DNA of 64,000 nt, from contig JADJFA010000009.1 of NCBI GenBank assembly GCA_016708875.1, positions 124,001 through 188,000 of the forward strand. The letters are read 5' to 3'. Position numbers and translations under genes: made by a program. The notes under the pieces were generated by a model. That model made no database searches. It was not told the DNA's origin and worked only from the letters and a program-made list of their open reading frames with translations. Position 1 is the first letter of the stretch; every line of letters starts with the position of its first letter. This stretch comes from Lewinellaceae bacterium. Its GTDB lineage: Bacteria; Bacteroidota; Bacteroidia; Chitinophagales; Saprospiraceae. Shown here piece after piece: positions 17,389 through 27,835 of the stretch.

Positions 17389-19710
17389 ATGTTGAAATTG
17401 CTACTCGTACTACTTCTCAGTCTTCCTTATTTGGCAAGCAGCCAAAACACCCCTGCTGCCAATAGCGGGGAAAAAAGCATAAAGCCCATCCTCCAATCGT
17501 CAATTACCTGGGCCGTCGTCATCGGCATCTCCGACTACCAGGATCCTGCCATCCCCGACCTGCGTTACGCACACCGCGATGCGGAAGCCTTTGCCAATTT
17601 CCTGCGCTCCCCGGTAGGTGGTTCACTCAATGCCGACCATCTAAAGGTATTGACCAACAATCAGGCCACCGCCGGGCATATCGCTGAAGCACTTGATGCT
17701 TTGGTTGAGCAGGCTCAGGAGGGTGACAAAGTCATCATTTACTTCTCCGGGCATGGCGATGTGGAGCGGAAGACCGTTTCTCAACCGGGCTTTTTGCTTT
17801 GTTGGGATTCGCCTTCACAGGTGTATATGGGCGGAGGGACTTATTCGCTGGCTTTTTTGCAGGAAATCCTCACGACCCTTTCCACACAAAACAAGGCCAA
17901 GGTTTGGTTTGTCGCGGATGCTTGCCACGCTGGGAAACTGGCAGGCAGTCAAATCGGGGGCGCACAGGCTACCTCCGCCAATCTCGCCAAGCAGTATGCC
18001 AACGAAATCAAAATCCTGAGTTGCCAGCCCAACGAGTTCAGCATCGAAGGGGAACAATGGGGCGGTGGACGCGGCGTGTTTAGTTACCATTTTGTGGACG
18101 GGCTTTACGGACTGGCTGATGGTAATGGTGATCGGGCAATAACACTTATGGAAATGGGGCGTCACCTCGAAGACCGGGTAAGCACCGAAGTCGCCCCGAT
18201 TGGTCAAATGCCCCTGGTACTTGGTAATCGAGCAGAAAAACTGGCGGATGTTGACTCCAGGATCCTCGCGGATTTGCGCTCTGGAAAGCTCCTTCAAATG
18301 GCAAATCTATCAGCCATTGATTCCAGGGGATTGGAAGACGAGGTACTCGCAGGAGTTGACACTTCAATACGCGAATTATATCGTCTATTTAAACAAGCCC
18401 TGCATAACAAGCAATTCCTTGAGCCTCAAAATACGTGTGCAAACTATTATTACGAAAAACTTGCTGCCGAGCCTGGCCTTGCCCGCCTGCACTCTACGAT
18501 GCGCCGAAACTTCGCTGCCTGTCTGCAGGATGATGCGCAACAAGTGATGAATACAATGCTTAAAACCGGTCTGACGCCGGAAGTCCTTAAGGCTGCGAGA
18601 GCAGGAACGATTTATAAAAATTACCCGGCCTATCTCGAAAAATCCGCAGCATTATTGGGTAAGGAGCATTATATGTACGCCACTTTGCAAGCACGAAAGT
18701 GCTTTTTTGAAGGAAAAATTAAACGAAAAAACCAGGATAAAAAAAGCGCCTTTTTTCAAGCGCTGCAATGGCAGACAGAATTGCCCCATGCTTATGTGGA
18801 ATTGATTCACACCTATACGGCGGAACAAGCAGACTCGGCATTTTTTTATGCCAATAAAGCAATAAGCGCGGCTCCGGGTTGGGTATTGCCTTATGTAAAG
18901 CTTGCCTCTTTTTCTGAATTTCAACTGGGGCAGATTGAAAAGGCAGATTCCCTGTTGAATCTAGCCTCTAAGTTGGATTCTAACGCCGTCATTGTGTGGT
19001 ATGAAAAAGCAAGGTTTTACCAAAGACAGTGGAAACTTGAAGCCTCAGAACACTGGTTCAAGAAAGTTATATCCAGTGCAGCAGAGGGCATTTGTTTCCC
19101 CTGTGCCCACAACGAATTTGGGTATACTTATTTATACAACAATCAAATATCAGAAGCGGAGCAGGAATTCAAACAAGCCATCCAATTAGATTCAACTGTT
19201 GCAAATTTTCATAACAGCTTGGCAGCGCTCTATTTGGAAACAAAGCGCTACCTCGATGCAGAGCAGCCAGTAAGAACTGCCATAAAATTGGATTCGACCT
19301 TTGTCAACGCATACATCAATTTGGCACATGTTTTTAATGCTTCAAACCGCTATTTGGAAGCGGAACGAACCATTAAACTAGCACTTCAATTGGATTCATC
19401 TCAGGCCATATCTTATTACCACTTAGCGGTTTCTTATGTTAAAACAAACCGTGCGGTTGATGCAGAAAATGTTGTTTTAAAACTAGTTCAAAGGATTCCA
19501 TCAGCAGAGTCATATTATTATTTAGCCCGCATACAAAGCATTATGAACCAAATAGATAAATCTTTTGAATCGCTCGAGAAATCACTTAAAATTGAAGCAT
19601 CTTATTACGAATATATAGTGGAAGACCCCGAGCTCGTCCCGCTCCGGGCACGAACGGAACAATGGAAGGCGCTTATGAAAAAATACTTTCCAGACAAGGT
19701 AAAAGACTAA
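17389..19710 (+). CDS. Exported caspase-like protease with C-terminal TPR region (paralogue 1)
   Basis: 773 residues. Signal peptide (MLKLLLVLLLSLPYLASSQ), a linker, then a peptidase C14-type domain (about 40-265) with the catalytic dyad H122 (YFSGHGDVE) and C179 (VADACHAGK). The motif EGEQWGGGRGVFSYHFVDG and an EF-hand-like loop (DGNGDRAITLME) follow. From about residue 450 to the end there are TPR-like helical pairs (ADSLLNLASKLDSNAVIVWY; EAEQEFKQAIQLDSTVANFH). Caspase-like enzymes cleave after Arg/Lys or Asp; specificity is not visible here. The signal peptide places it in the periplasm or outside, and there is no T9SS tail. It is first of four tandem paralogues. Confidence 0.88.
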   Translation: MLKLLLVLLLSLPYLASSQNTPAANSGEKSIKPILQSSITWAVVIGISDYQDPAIPDLRYAHRDAEAFANFLRSPVGGSLNADHLKVLTNNQATAGHIAEALDALVEQAQEGDKVIIYFSGHGDVERKTVSQPGFLLCWDSPSQVYMGGGTYSLAFLQEILTTLSTQNKAKVWFVADACHAGKLAGSQIGGAQATSANLAKQYANEIKILSCQPNEFSIEGEQWGGGRGVFSYHFVDGLYGLADGNGDRAITLMEMGRHLEDRVSTEVAPIGQMPLVLGNRAEKLADVDSRILADLRSGKLLQMANLSAIDSRGLEDEVLAGVDTSIRELYRLFKQALHNKQFLEPQNTCANYYYEKLAAEPGLARLHSTMRRNFAACLQDDAQQVMNTMLKTGLTPEVLKAARAGTIYKNYPAYLEKSAALLGKEHYMYATLQARKCFFEGKIKRKNQDKKSAFFQALQWQTELPHAYVELIHTYTAEQADSAFFYANKAISAAPGWVLPYVKLASFSEFQLGQIEKADSLLNLASKLDSNAVIVWYEKARFYQRQWKLEASEHWFKKVISSAAEGICFPCAHNEFGYTYLYNNQISEAEQEFKQAIQLDSTVANFHNSLAALYLETKRYLDAEQPVRTAIKLDSTFVNAYINLAHVFNASNRYLEAERTIKLALQLDSSQAISYYHLAVSYVKTNRAVDAENVVLKLVQRIPSAESYYYLARIQSIMNQIDKSFESLEKSLKIEASYYEYIVEDPELVPLRARTEQWKALMKKYFPDKVKD

Positions 19711-19721
19711 AAACCAAAGCT

Positions 19722-22452
19722 ATGAAAAACACCCTCTTGGCTACTGCTTTGTTTGTGCTGCCTTTTTTGGCGTTTTCTCAAACTGAAAAACCCGCCTCCG
19801 CTTCTGCCCGCCCCGCCTGTCAAGCCTTGGCGGGCAGGAAGACTCGGAAGGCGGGAAAGCTACGGCGGGTAAAAGCATAAAGCCTTTACCCGCCGTAAGC
19901 TTTTAACGAAGGAGGGTGTCCCCCAATCGTCAATCGTAAATCCAAAATCGTCAATCACAAGAGCTGTCGTAATCGGCATCTCCGACTACCGCGAACCACT
20001 CATCCCCGATCTTCGATTTGCTGACCGTGATGCAGAGGCATTTACCCAATGGCTTCGTGCTCCTGCCGGACTTGCCCTGCCAGATTCAAACATTGTTTTC
20101 CTGAAAAACGCCAAAGCCACCAATGCCCAAATGATTGTTGCGCTCGATTGGCTGATCGAGGCCAGTAAACCGGGTGACCGGGCGTTCATCTATTTCAGCG
20201 GCCATGGGGACGTGGAAAATGTCACGAAATTCAAGCGCGGATTTTTGCTCGGCTACGATTCACCGCCCGCCGTGTATGGCGCGGGCGCGTTTTCGCTGAG
20301 TTACCTGCAAGACATTTTGTCCTCGCTTGCTCAAAATGAGGTACAGGTTTTTGTCATCACGGACGCTTGCCGGGCGGGAAAACTGGCGGGCAACAGCATT
20401 GGGGGCGCACAGGTGACTGCCACCCAATTGTCGCAACAGTTTGCCAACGAGATCAAGGTCTTGAGTTGCCAGCCCGATGAGTTTTCGCTCGAAGGCGAGC
20501 AGTGGGGTGGGGGGCGCGGCTGTTTTTCCTACCATTTGGAGGATGCCCTTTACGGTTTTGCCGATGCCAACGCAGACGAATCGGTGGATTTATTCGAACT
20601 CCGCCGATACCTCGAAGACCATGTCAGCGTGGAAGCCTCCCCACAGAGCCAGGTGCCGATGGTGCTGGGGCCGATGAAGACCGCCATCGCGACGCCCCAA
20701 AACGAGACGGTGGCTGCTCGTAAAGCAGAGAAAAGTGGCAAGCCCGTGCCATTTCTGGACATCGAAAATCGGGGTTTAGAAAGTGCATTTCTGACAAAGT
20801 CTGACAGCAGCTTGCGGCAATTGTATGAGAAGTTCCTTGTGGCGGTAGACTCTGGGAGGCTCCTATCGCCGCCGGGGAATTGTGCCGACGACTTTTTCAA
20901 ACAACTCGAAAGGCGCCCGGAAATGGCCGCTCTGCGGGGCAGCATGAAACGGCGGCTGGCGGCTGCGCTCATTGAAGAAGGGCAGACGATTGTCAATAAG
21001 GTGTTACAAACAGACCCGCAGGTTTTGGACAATATCTGGGCGAACAGGGTGAACTATGATCATCTGCCTGCCTATTTTGAGCGGGCGGCGGAGATATTGG
21101 GAGAGAAACACTACATCTGGCGGGATTTAAAGGCGAAGGAATTTTACTTCCGGGCAATGACTGTTCGAATGGAAAATTATCCTGACAGCAGTGCAGAATG
21201 GATAACCAAAGAGAAGCAACAATTGCTACAAAGGGCTTTAGACGTTGACAGTACGATGGCAGTAGCTCAGTGGTCGCTTGGGGGCACCTATCCTGCATAT
21301 TCCAAAGAACGTTTAAACTGTTATCAACGAGCAGTAAACCTGGTGTCAAACTGGGCCTTGCTTCATTGTTTCCTGGGGATAAATTCCCAGGACCCAACTA
21401 CCGCCATACGTTATTTCAAAAAGGCTATGGAATTGGATTCCAATTACTTGACCCCTTATAGTTGGATTGCGTGGCCGTACTTTGACCAAGGGCAAACAGA
21501 TTCTTCCACATATTGGTGGCGGCTTTACGTGGAAAAATTCATTCAAAAGTTGGAGAAGGATTCAGCCTCCCTTACCGCATACGAATGTAACAATGTCGGA
21601 AATGCATTGTGGATGTTGAAGGATTATGCCAGAGCAATAGATTTTTTAGAATTGGGCATAAAAATTTCCAGAGGCAAATACTTCCCGGTTTATGGAAATC
21701 TGGCCTGTGTCTATACAGATTTGCTTGAATTCGAGCGAGCAGTTCAGGCATCCGAGCAGGCATGGAATTTATATGGTTGGCATGAATCCAATGGTGATCT
21801 TGGAACCATTTACTTCAATTTTTTATATGATAATAACAAGGCGATAGCTGCCTATTCAAGAGGGAGGGATGTGGTTCTTTATCAGCAAGTACAGGCGTGG
21901 TTTCAATTAGATAAGGCAAAAGCGTTCGATCTTGCGAGTCAAGGCTTTTCCAGCGCAGACCTCGACCCTGGATTCGGGCAATTATCCTCCATGATGGCTT
22001 ACTACGCTGGAGAGGCTGCTCGGTTGATTGGCCAATCCGACAGCGCTGCAAATTTTTTTAACTGGATACTCCAGCAACCCGATATTCCAGTACGACGCAG
22101 TCAGGCTGTGATGCCACACTACCTGTTTGTAGCACTCGCCTATGACCGACTCGGAAGGAAAGAAGCCCTTCAAACATACATGGAGGCAATAATAAATGAA
22201 CTTGCTGGCGATCCTTGGCTGTATTTTAACCTGGCCCGCTTTTACGCCAATACCGTTCAAGAACAAGCTGCCATCGTTTCCCTCCAAAAAGCCATCGAAC
22301 TCGGCTGGCAACCCAACCCATTGATTTGGTTGGAGGGCACCCTCTGCGATCCGCTGCTAAACCCGATCCGTGAATCAGAAGCTTATAAAGACCTGGTGCG
22401 CAAGCACTTCCCTAAGTATTATGACATTGCTACGCGGGTGCCGGGGAAGTGA
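19722..22452 (+). pseudogene. Caspase-like TPR protease (paralogue 2), 5' end disrupted by repeat elements
   Basis: ATG 19722 gives a signal peptide (MKNTLLATALFVLPFLAFSQ) that runs into repeat sequence and a stop at 19880. The protease body is open in another frame from about 19873. A single-base change near 19870-19880 would join them. Two palindromic elements (19790-19873 and 19885-19916) and a short AATCGTCAATCG repeat lie in the linker. The body has the C14 dyad (SGHGDVE, about 20203; ITDACRAGK, about 20368), the EGEQWGGGRGCFSYHLED motif, an EF-hand-like DANADESVDLFE, and TPR-like repeats. A shorter translation from ATG 20131 would lack the signal peptide and half of the domain. It is either a broken copy or a sequence error. 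Confidence 0.75.
19790..19962. repeat. Two palindromic elements plus AATCGTCAAT repeat in the paralogue 2 linker
   Basis: 19790-19873 is a long element (CCCGCC...GGCGGGTAAA with inner GCCCGCC...GGCGGGC), 19885-19916 a short one (TTTACCCGCCGTAAGC...GAAGGAGGG), and 19924-19960 repeats AATCGTCAATCGTAAATCC. They lie between the signal peptide and the caspase domain. Confidence 0.8.
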
Positions 22453-22480
22453 TAGTCTCACTCTAAGTGCGACTATCACT
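22448..22480. repeat. Short inverted repeat between paralogues 2 and 3
   Basis: AGTGATAGTC (22448-22457) and GACTATCACT (22471-22480) are perfect complements around a 13-base loop, overlapping the paralogue 2 stop. No T tract; it may be a processing or attenuation hairpin. Confidence 0.7.
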
Positions 22481-22520
22481 TTGAAGTGACTCCCCAATCT
22501 AACATCGAAAAACTCAAGCC

Positions 22521-25158
22521 ATGTTTAGACTGATACTTGTTCTGCTTCTTTGCCTTCCTTATTTGGCAATCGGCCAAAATGAAAAACCAGCCTCCTCAAT
22601 TTCGACGAGCAAGAGCATCAAGCCTTTGCCCCAATCCACCAATCACCAATCCACCAATCACCAAACCCGTGCCGTCGTCATCGGCATCTCCGATTACCAG
22701 GACCCTGCCATCCCCGACCTGCGTTTTGCCGACCGCGATGCGGAGGCATTTGCTGATTGGCTACGTTCGCCCGCCGGGGGAAGTCTGCCAGAATCTTCCA
22801 TCCATTTACTGCTCGACAAAGACGCCACCACCGGCAAGATCATCGCTGCCCTCGACGGGCTGATCAGCGCCAGCAAGCCGGGCGATGTGGCCATCCTCTA
22901 TTTTTCCGGGCACGGAGATGTGGAGAGAGTCACCAAATTTCAGCGCGGGTATTTTCTCACCTGGGATTCGCCACCGGCGGTGTATGCAGCAGGGGCTTTT
23001 TCGCTGGTGTTCTTGCAGGACATTATTTCGACACTTTCGGAGACAGGGGTACAGGTGGTGGTGGTGTCCGATGCCTGCCGGGCGGGCAAATTGGCGGGCA
23101 GCGAGTTTGGTGGAGCACAGGCGACCTCGGCGGCGATGGCGAAACAGTTTGCCAACGAGATCAAGATTTTGAGCTGCCAGCCTGATGAGTTTTCGCTCGA
23201 GGGCGAGCAATGGGGCGGCGGGCGCGGCGCGTTTTCCTACCATCTGGTGGATGGCTTGTACGGTTTGGCCGACGGCAACTCGGACGGCACGGTTAGCCTG
23301 CTCGAACTGGGTCGCTACCTTGAAGACAAAGTGCCCGGCGAAACGGCTCCGCACTCGCAGATACCGTTTACCGTGGGCAGTAAGGCAGCCCGCGTGGCAA
23401 GTGTGGACGCTGGAATGCTCGCTTCGTGGCGCGAAAAAAAGAAGGGCGAAACACAAACGTTCGTCAAAACAGACGGGAAAGGACTGGAAGACCTTGCGCT
23501 GGCGAAGGCCGATTCGAGTATCCAGGAAATGTACGTTGCGTTCACTGCCGCCATAGAACGCGGCGAATTGATGCCGACCGATTCTACGGCAGGAAGGTCG
23601 GCCAACGATTATTACGAGTTATTGATCAAAGAGCCCGCGCTGGCTGATTTACACGGGCTGATGACCCGGAATTTTGCGGCAGCGCTGATGGATGAGGGGC
23701 AGCAGCATCTCAATTTGTTTCTGAAAACAGACCCACAACTTTTGGATGATATATACAATGGTCGTGTAAATTACCAGCGCATCGCAGATTATATTCAAAG
23801 GTCGGCTGAACTTCTAGGGCCTAAACACTATGTATATTCCTCTCTACAGGCCAAACTCCATTATTTTATTTCGCAGACGTTTTATCCCGCTAATTTCCCA
23901 ACAGTGCCTGCTGATTCCTTATCAAAGATGCGTAGAAAGGTGCTTCATACTGGCCTGCATTTCGCGCCAGATGCACCGTATTTGATTGTACATCTGCTGT
24001 TTCTAGTGAATAAAGATAGTGCCTCATTATTAATCGAACGCCTCGATGAATTAACACCGCATTGGATACTAGGCCTTTACTATATTTCTGTTTATTTTGC
24101 TGATAGAGGCGATCTGGATAAAAGCATACAAATCCTCAAAAAAATAGTGGAAATTGATTCTACATTTTCACTCGCCTACAGCCACCTTGGGTTTGTTGCT
24201 GAGAATAAAGGCGATTGGGAGGAGGCAAATAAATGGAGGCAATTATATGTCAAACAAATTCAGAAGAAAATTGTGACCGGAAACCCTCCCAAATATGCAT
24301 TGGAATATTTCTCGTTCGGTTACGCGCTGTGGCAACTTAGGCAATACGAAAAGGCTAGGATTGCCTTTTTGGAAGGGAACCGAATTGCAAACAACAAAAA
24401 CCCTATTATTCACTGTTATTTATCCGCCGTATATGCAGATATGGGAAGGTATGAAGTCGCTTTGCAGGAGTGCGCTGTGTTGCGTCAAATGGGAAATGTA
24501 AGCTTCTCGACATCCGTTGAAGCCACCATTTCTCATTTTCTCATTGGGGACTTCCAAAGGGGTGAATTCGTTTTTAACAAAATGCTGGAGTCCGACAACT
24601 TGGCTCCTGACGACTATTATTACGCGGCGATTGCCGCTTTTCGTAGGCAAATTTAAAAGAGCAGACACTTTACTTCAAGCAGGGCTTGGCTCGTTCCCCA
24701 ATGAAATGTCACTCTTGTTTTGGAAAGCAGAAGTCAATCGTTTGCTGGGGGTAACTCAGGTTGCAGAAGATACGTACAAGAATTTGAAAAGTCAAACCGC
24801 ACCCGTTTTTAGAAATCACGATAATTTAAACCCGGTATTGCTATATTACATTTTAGCATCGGAGCGTCTTGGACAGCAAAACGAAGCTGAGTCAATAATT
24901 ATTAAAGCAAAGGAGACACTATCCGCAGACGCATGGTTTCATTTTAACCTGTGCCGTTATTATTCAATGACCGGAAAGTTAGAGCAAAGTCTTTCTTCAT
25001 TGAGCAAGGCGGTCGAACTTGGATGGGAGCCCAATATTTCCATGATTATTTTCGGTACCGTCAAAGACCCGATGCTCGACCCGCTCCGCAATCTTCCCGA
25101 ATTCCAGGCCTGGGAAAAACGCTGGAGCCCGCCGTACAAGGATTATTCAAAAGAGTGA
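22521..25158 (+). CDS. Exported caspase-like protease with TPR-type C-terminus (paralogue 3, one frameshift)
   Basis: Signal peptide (MFRLILVLLLCLPYLAIGQ), a linker made of CCAATCACCAATC repeats (read QSTNHQSTNHQ), then a C14 domain with H131 (YFSGHGDVE) and C186 (VSDACRAGK), the EGEQWGGGRGAFSYHLVDG motif and a complete EF-hand loop (DGNSDGTVSLLE). The C-terminal half is helical and TPR-like. An extra T in the TTTT run at 24638-24641 breaks the frame; with it removed AAIAAF continues to VGKFKRADTLLQAG and ends EKRWSPPYKDYSKE. The catalytic half is almost identical to paralogue 4, but the middle of the TPR part is not. It lies 68 bp after paralogue 2 and 22 bp before paralogue 4, in the same operon. 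Confidence 0.85.
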
Positions 25159-25180
25159 AAAACACTAAAAAACTCAAGCC

Positions 25181-27820
25181 ATGCGTAGACTGCTGTTCGC
25201 CCTGATCCTCGCTCTGCCCTATTTGGCCTCTGGCCAAAACACCCCAGCCGCCATTCGCGGGGAAAAAAGTGTCAAGCCTTTACCTTTACCCGCCGTAGCT
25301 TTAGCGAAGGCGGGCGCCACCCGTGCCGTCGTAATCGGCATCTCCGATTACCAGGATCCCGCCATTCCTGACCTGCGTTTTGCCGATCGGGATGCAGAAG
25401 CCTTTGCCGATTGGCTGCGTTCGCCCGCCGGGGGAAGTCTGCCAGAATCTTCCATCCATTTACTGCTCAACAAAGACGCCACCACCGGCAAGATCATCGC
25501 CGCCCTCGACGGACTTATCAGCGCGAGCAAGCCGGGCGATGTGGCCATCTTGTATTTTTCCGGGCATGGCGATGTGGAGCGGGTTACCAAGTTCCAGCGC
25601 GGATATTTTCTTACCTGGGATTCACCTCCAGCGGTGTATGCCGCAGGGGCTTTTTCGCTGATCTTTTTGCAGGATATTATCTCGACGCTTTCGGAGACCG
25701 GGGTACAGGTGGTTGTGGTGTCGGATGCCTGCCGGGCGGGCAAACTGGCGGGCAGCGAGTTTGGTGGGGCACAGGCTACCTCGGCAGCGATGGCCAAGCA
25801 GTTTGCCAACGAGATCAAGATTTTGAGTTGCCAGCCGGAAGAGTTCTCGCTCGAAGGCGAGCAATGGGGCGGCGGGCGCGGCGCGTTTTCCTATCATCTG
25901 GTGGATGGCTTATACGGTTTGGCCGACGGCAACTCGGACGGCACGGTCAGCCTGCTCGAACTGGGTCGCTACCTTGAAGATAAAGTACCCGGGGAGACCG
26001 CTCCGCACTCACAGATACCATTCACCGTGGGCAGTAAAGCAGCTCGCGTGGCAGGCGTGGATGCTGGAATGCTCGCTTCCTGGCGCGAAAAAAAGGAAGG
26101 GCAAACCATAACATTTGCAAAAATAGAAGGGAAAGGACTGGAAGACCTCGCGCTGGCAAAGGCCGATTCGAGTATTCGGGAAATGTACGCGGCGTTCATC
26201 TCCGCCATGGAACGCGGCGATTTGATGCCGACCGATTCAACGGCAGGAAAGTCAGCCAACGACTATTATGAGATTTTGATCAAAGAACCCGCGCTGACAG
26301 ATTTGCACGGATTGATGACGCGGAATTTTGCGGCTGCGCTAATGGATGAGGGGCAGCAGATTATTAATCAAATTCTGAAAGGCGACATGAGAGCATGGGA
26401 GAAATTGGAAAATGAAGTTGGCATTAGTTATCGGCAGATTGCTGATAAATTCTATCGCGCTGCAGAACTTGTCGGGGAGCGACATTACTATTATAATCAC
26501 CTGAAATCCAAAGGCCTTTACTATGAATCGTATGCAGTATATAATCTGCCTATCTCTTCAGATTCAGCAGAAATCCTGGACCTAAAATTGATGAAGGAGG
26601 CCCTTGTATTAGATCCTGAGGCCGCTTATATTTGGCTCAATCTGTGCTATATCTCACCCTTTGACAGTATTGATATCTACATTAAAAAACTCACTGATCT
26701 CACTCCACGTTGGTCAGTTTGGTATGCTTTGGTGGCCGACCAATATATAGGACCAAACCCAATTAAGGCCATTCAATATTATCAAAAAGCAATTGATCTG
26801 GATTCTACCTATTTGAAGCCTCGTATTTGGATTTCTAATGCCCTTTCCCGATTGGGGAAACAAAAGGAAGCTGATTTACAAATCCAGAAAGTCATTTTGC
26901 TTGCACTGGCTAAAGCGGAAAAAGATTCCTTTTCTCTCGCCGCTGAAGAATGGAACGCGCTAGGAAATGCACTCCGATTGAAAAGGCAGTATGTCAAAGC
27001 AGAATGGGCGTTTGGCCAGGCCAAAAAATTGAACCCCTGGGTTAATGATCAATGGAATATGGCTTTTTTTTTATACCCGGATTTGGGAAAGTATACTCAA
27101 GCTATAGAAGCATTGGAAGTTCAAATCAAGAACAGTAGTAAACATTGGGGATATTCACTCTATGGACGCTGCTACTATTTGATGGGAGATTTCATCAGGG
27201 CCGAGCAATCCTTCAAGATGGGCTTGATTGACAGTCTTAGTTTCAGATATACTTTTGATTTCAACCGCCAATATTTGGCGATGCTTTATCGAAAAACAGG
27301 AAACCTGGTGGCTGCTAAAGAGGTACTTGATGCAGTCGAGATAAAATCTCCTGCAATACTTTTTGCCTTAGGTGAAATCCAGCGTTTACAAAATAAGGAA
27401 CAAGAAGCCCTTCAAATGTTCGACAGCTTGCTGACGAAATGGCCGATCAATATCAATAAGATTCCCCAAAATTTAGTTGAGGAAAAAACCCCCTTGAATT
27501 ATGTTTTCAGAATCATGGCATTCCACCGCCTCAGTAAAATCGACTCAATGCAGCAAACCATTGCATTGGCAGATCAAACTATGGATGGCGACCCATGGCA
27601 CCATTTCTGGATGGCCTGTGTATTTGCTCAAACTGGTCAAAATGAACAAGCATTGGAGCGTTTGAACTTGGCAGAAAAAGCAGGTTGGTGGCCAAACAAG
27701 GTGATTGATATATCAGGCACTGTTTTCGACCCTTTTCTCGACCCTCTCCGCCACCTCCCCGAATTCCAGGGCTGGGAGAAACGCTGGAGTCCGCCGTATA
27801 AAGACTATTCAAAGGAGTGA
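25181..27820 (+). CDS. Exported caspase-like protease with TPR-type C-terminus (paralogue 4)
   Basis: 879 residues, intact. Signal peptide (MRRLLFALILALPYLASGQ), a linker containing a palindromic element read as LPLPAVALAKAG, a C14 domain with H129 and C184 and an EF-hand-like DGNSDGTVSLLE loop. TPR-like repeats follow (for example NPIKAIQYYQKAIDLDSTYL). The start ATG is preceded by AAAACTCAAGCC, the same leader as paralogue 3. The last 30 residues (PEFQGWEKRWSPPYKDYSKE) almost match paralogue 3 while the TPR centre differs, so both ends have been homogenised. It meets the ATPase gene on the other strand 15 bp downstream. Confidence 0.88.
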   Translation: MRRLLFALILALPYLASGQNTPAAIRGEKSVKPLPLPAVALAKAGATRAVVIGISDYQDPAIPDLRFADRDAEAFADWLRSPAGGSLPESSIHLLLNKDATTGKIIAALDGLISASKPGDVAILYFSGHGDVERVTKFQRGYFLTWDSPPAVYAAGAFSLIFLQDIISTLSETGVQVVVVSDACRAGKLAGSEFGGAQATSAAMAKQFANEIKILSCQPEEFSLEGEQWGGGRGAFSYHLVDGLYGLADGNSDGTVSLLELGRYLEDKVPGETAPHSQIPFTVGSKAARVAGVDAGMLASWREKKEGQTITFAKIEGKGLEDLALAKADSSIREMYAAFISAMERGDLMPTDSTAGKSANDYYEILIKEPALTDLHGLMTRNFAAALMDEGQQIINQILKGDMRAWEKLENEVGISYRQIADKFYRAAELVGERHYYYNHLKSKGLYYESYAVYNLPISSDSAEILDLKLMKEALVLDPEAAYIWLNLCYISPFDSIDIYIKKLTDLTPRWSVWYALVADQYIGPNPIKAIQYYQKAIDLDSTYLKPRIWISNALSRLGKQKEADLQIQKVILLALAKAEKDSFSLAAEEWNALGNALRLKRQYVKAEWAFGQAKKLNPWVNDQWNMAFFLYPDLGKYTQAIEALEVQIKNSSKHWGYSLYGRCYYLMGDFIRAEQSFKMGLIDSLSFRYTFDFNRQYLAMLYRKTGNLVAAKEVLDAVEIKSPAILFALGEIQRLQNKEQEALQMFDSLLTKWPININKIPQNLVEEKTPLNYVFRIMAFHRLSKIDSMQQTIALADQTMDGDPWHHFWMACVFAQTGQNEQALERLNLAEKAGWWPNKVIDISGTVFDPFLDPLRHLPEFQGWEKRWSPPYKDYSKE
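25285..25315. repeat. Palindromic element in the paralogue 4 linker
   Basis: TTTACCCGCCGTAGCTTTAG followed by CGAAGGCGGGC. It is in frame (LPAVALAKAG) between the signal peptide and the caspase domain. The CCCGCC/GGCGGG ends pair. Confidence 0.85.
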
Positions 27821-27835
27821 TAACGGCGTCAACAT

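Noticed and set aside
17389..27820. Caspase-like cluster considered as phage-defence effectors
   Set aside because: The proteins carry signal peptides and no cytoplasmic sensor domain or defence neighbours are seen; a cytoplasmic abortive system is therefore not supported.
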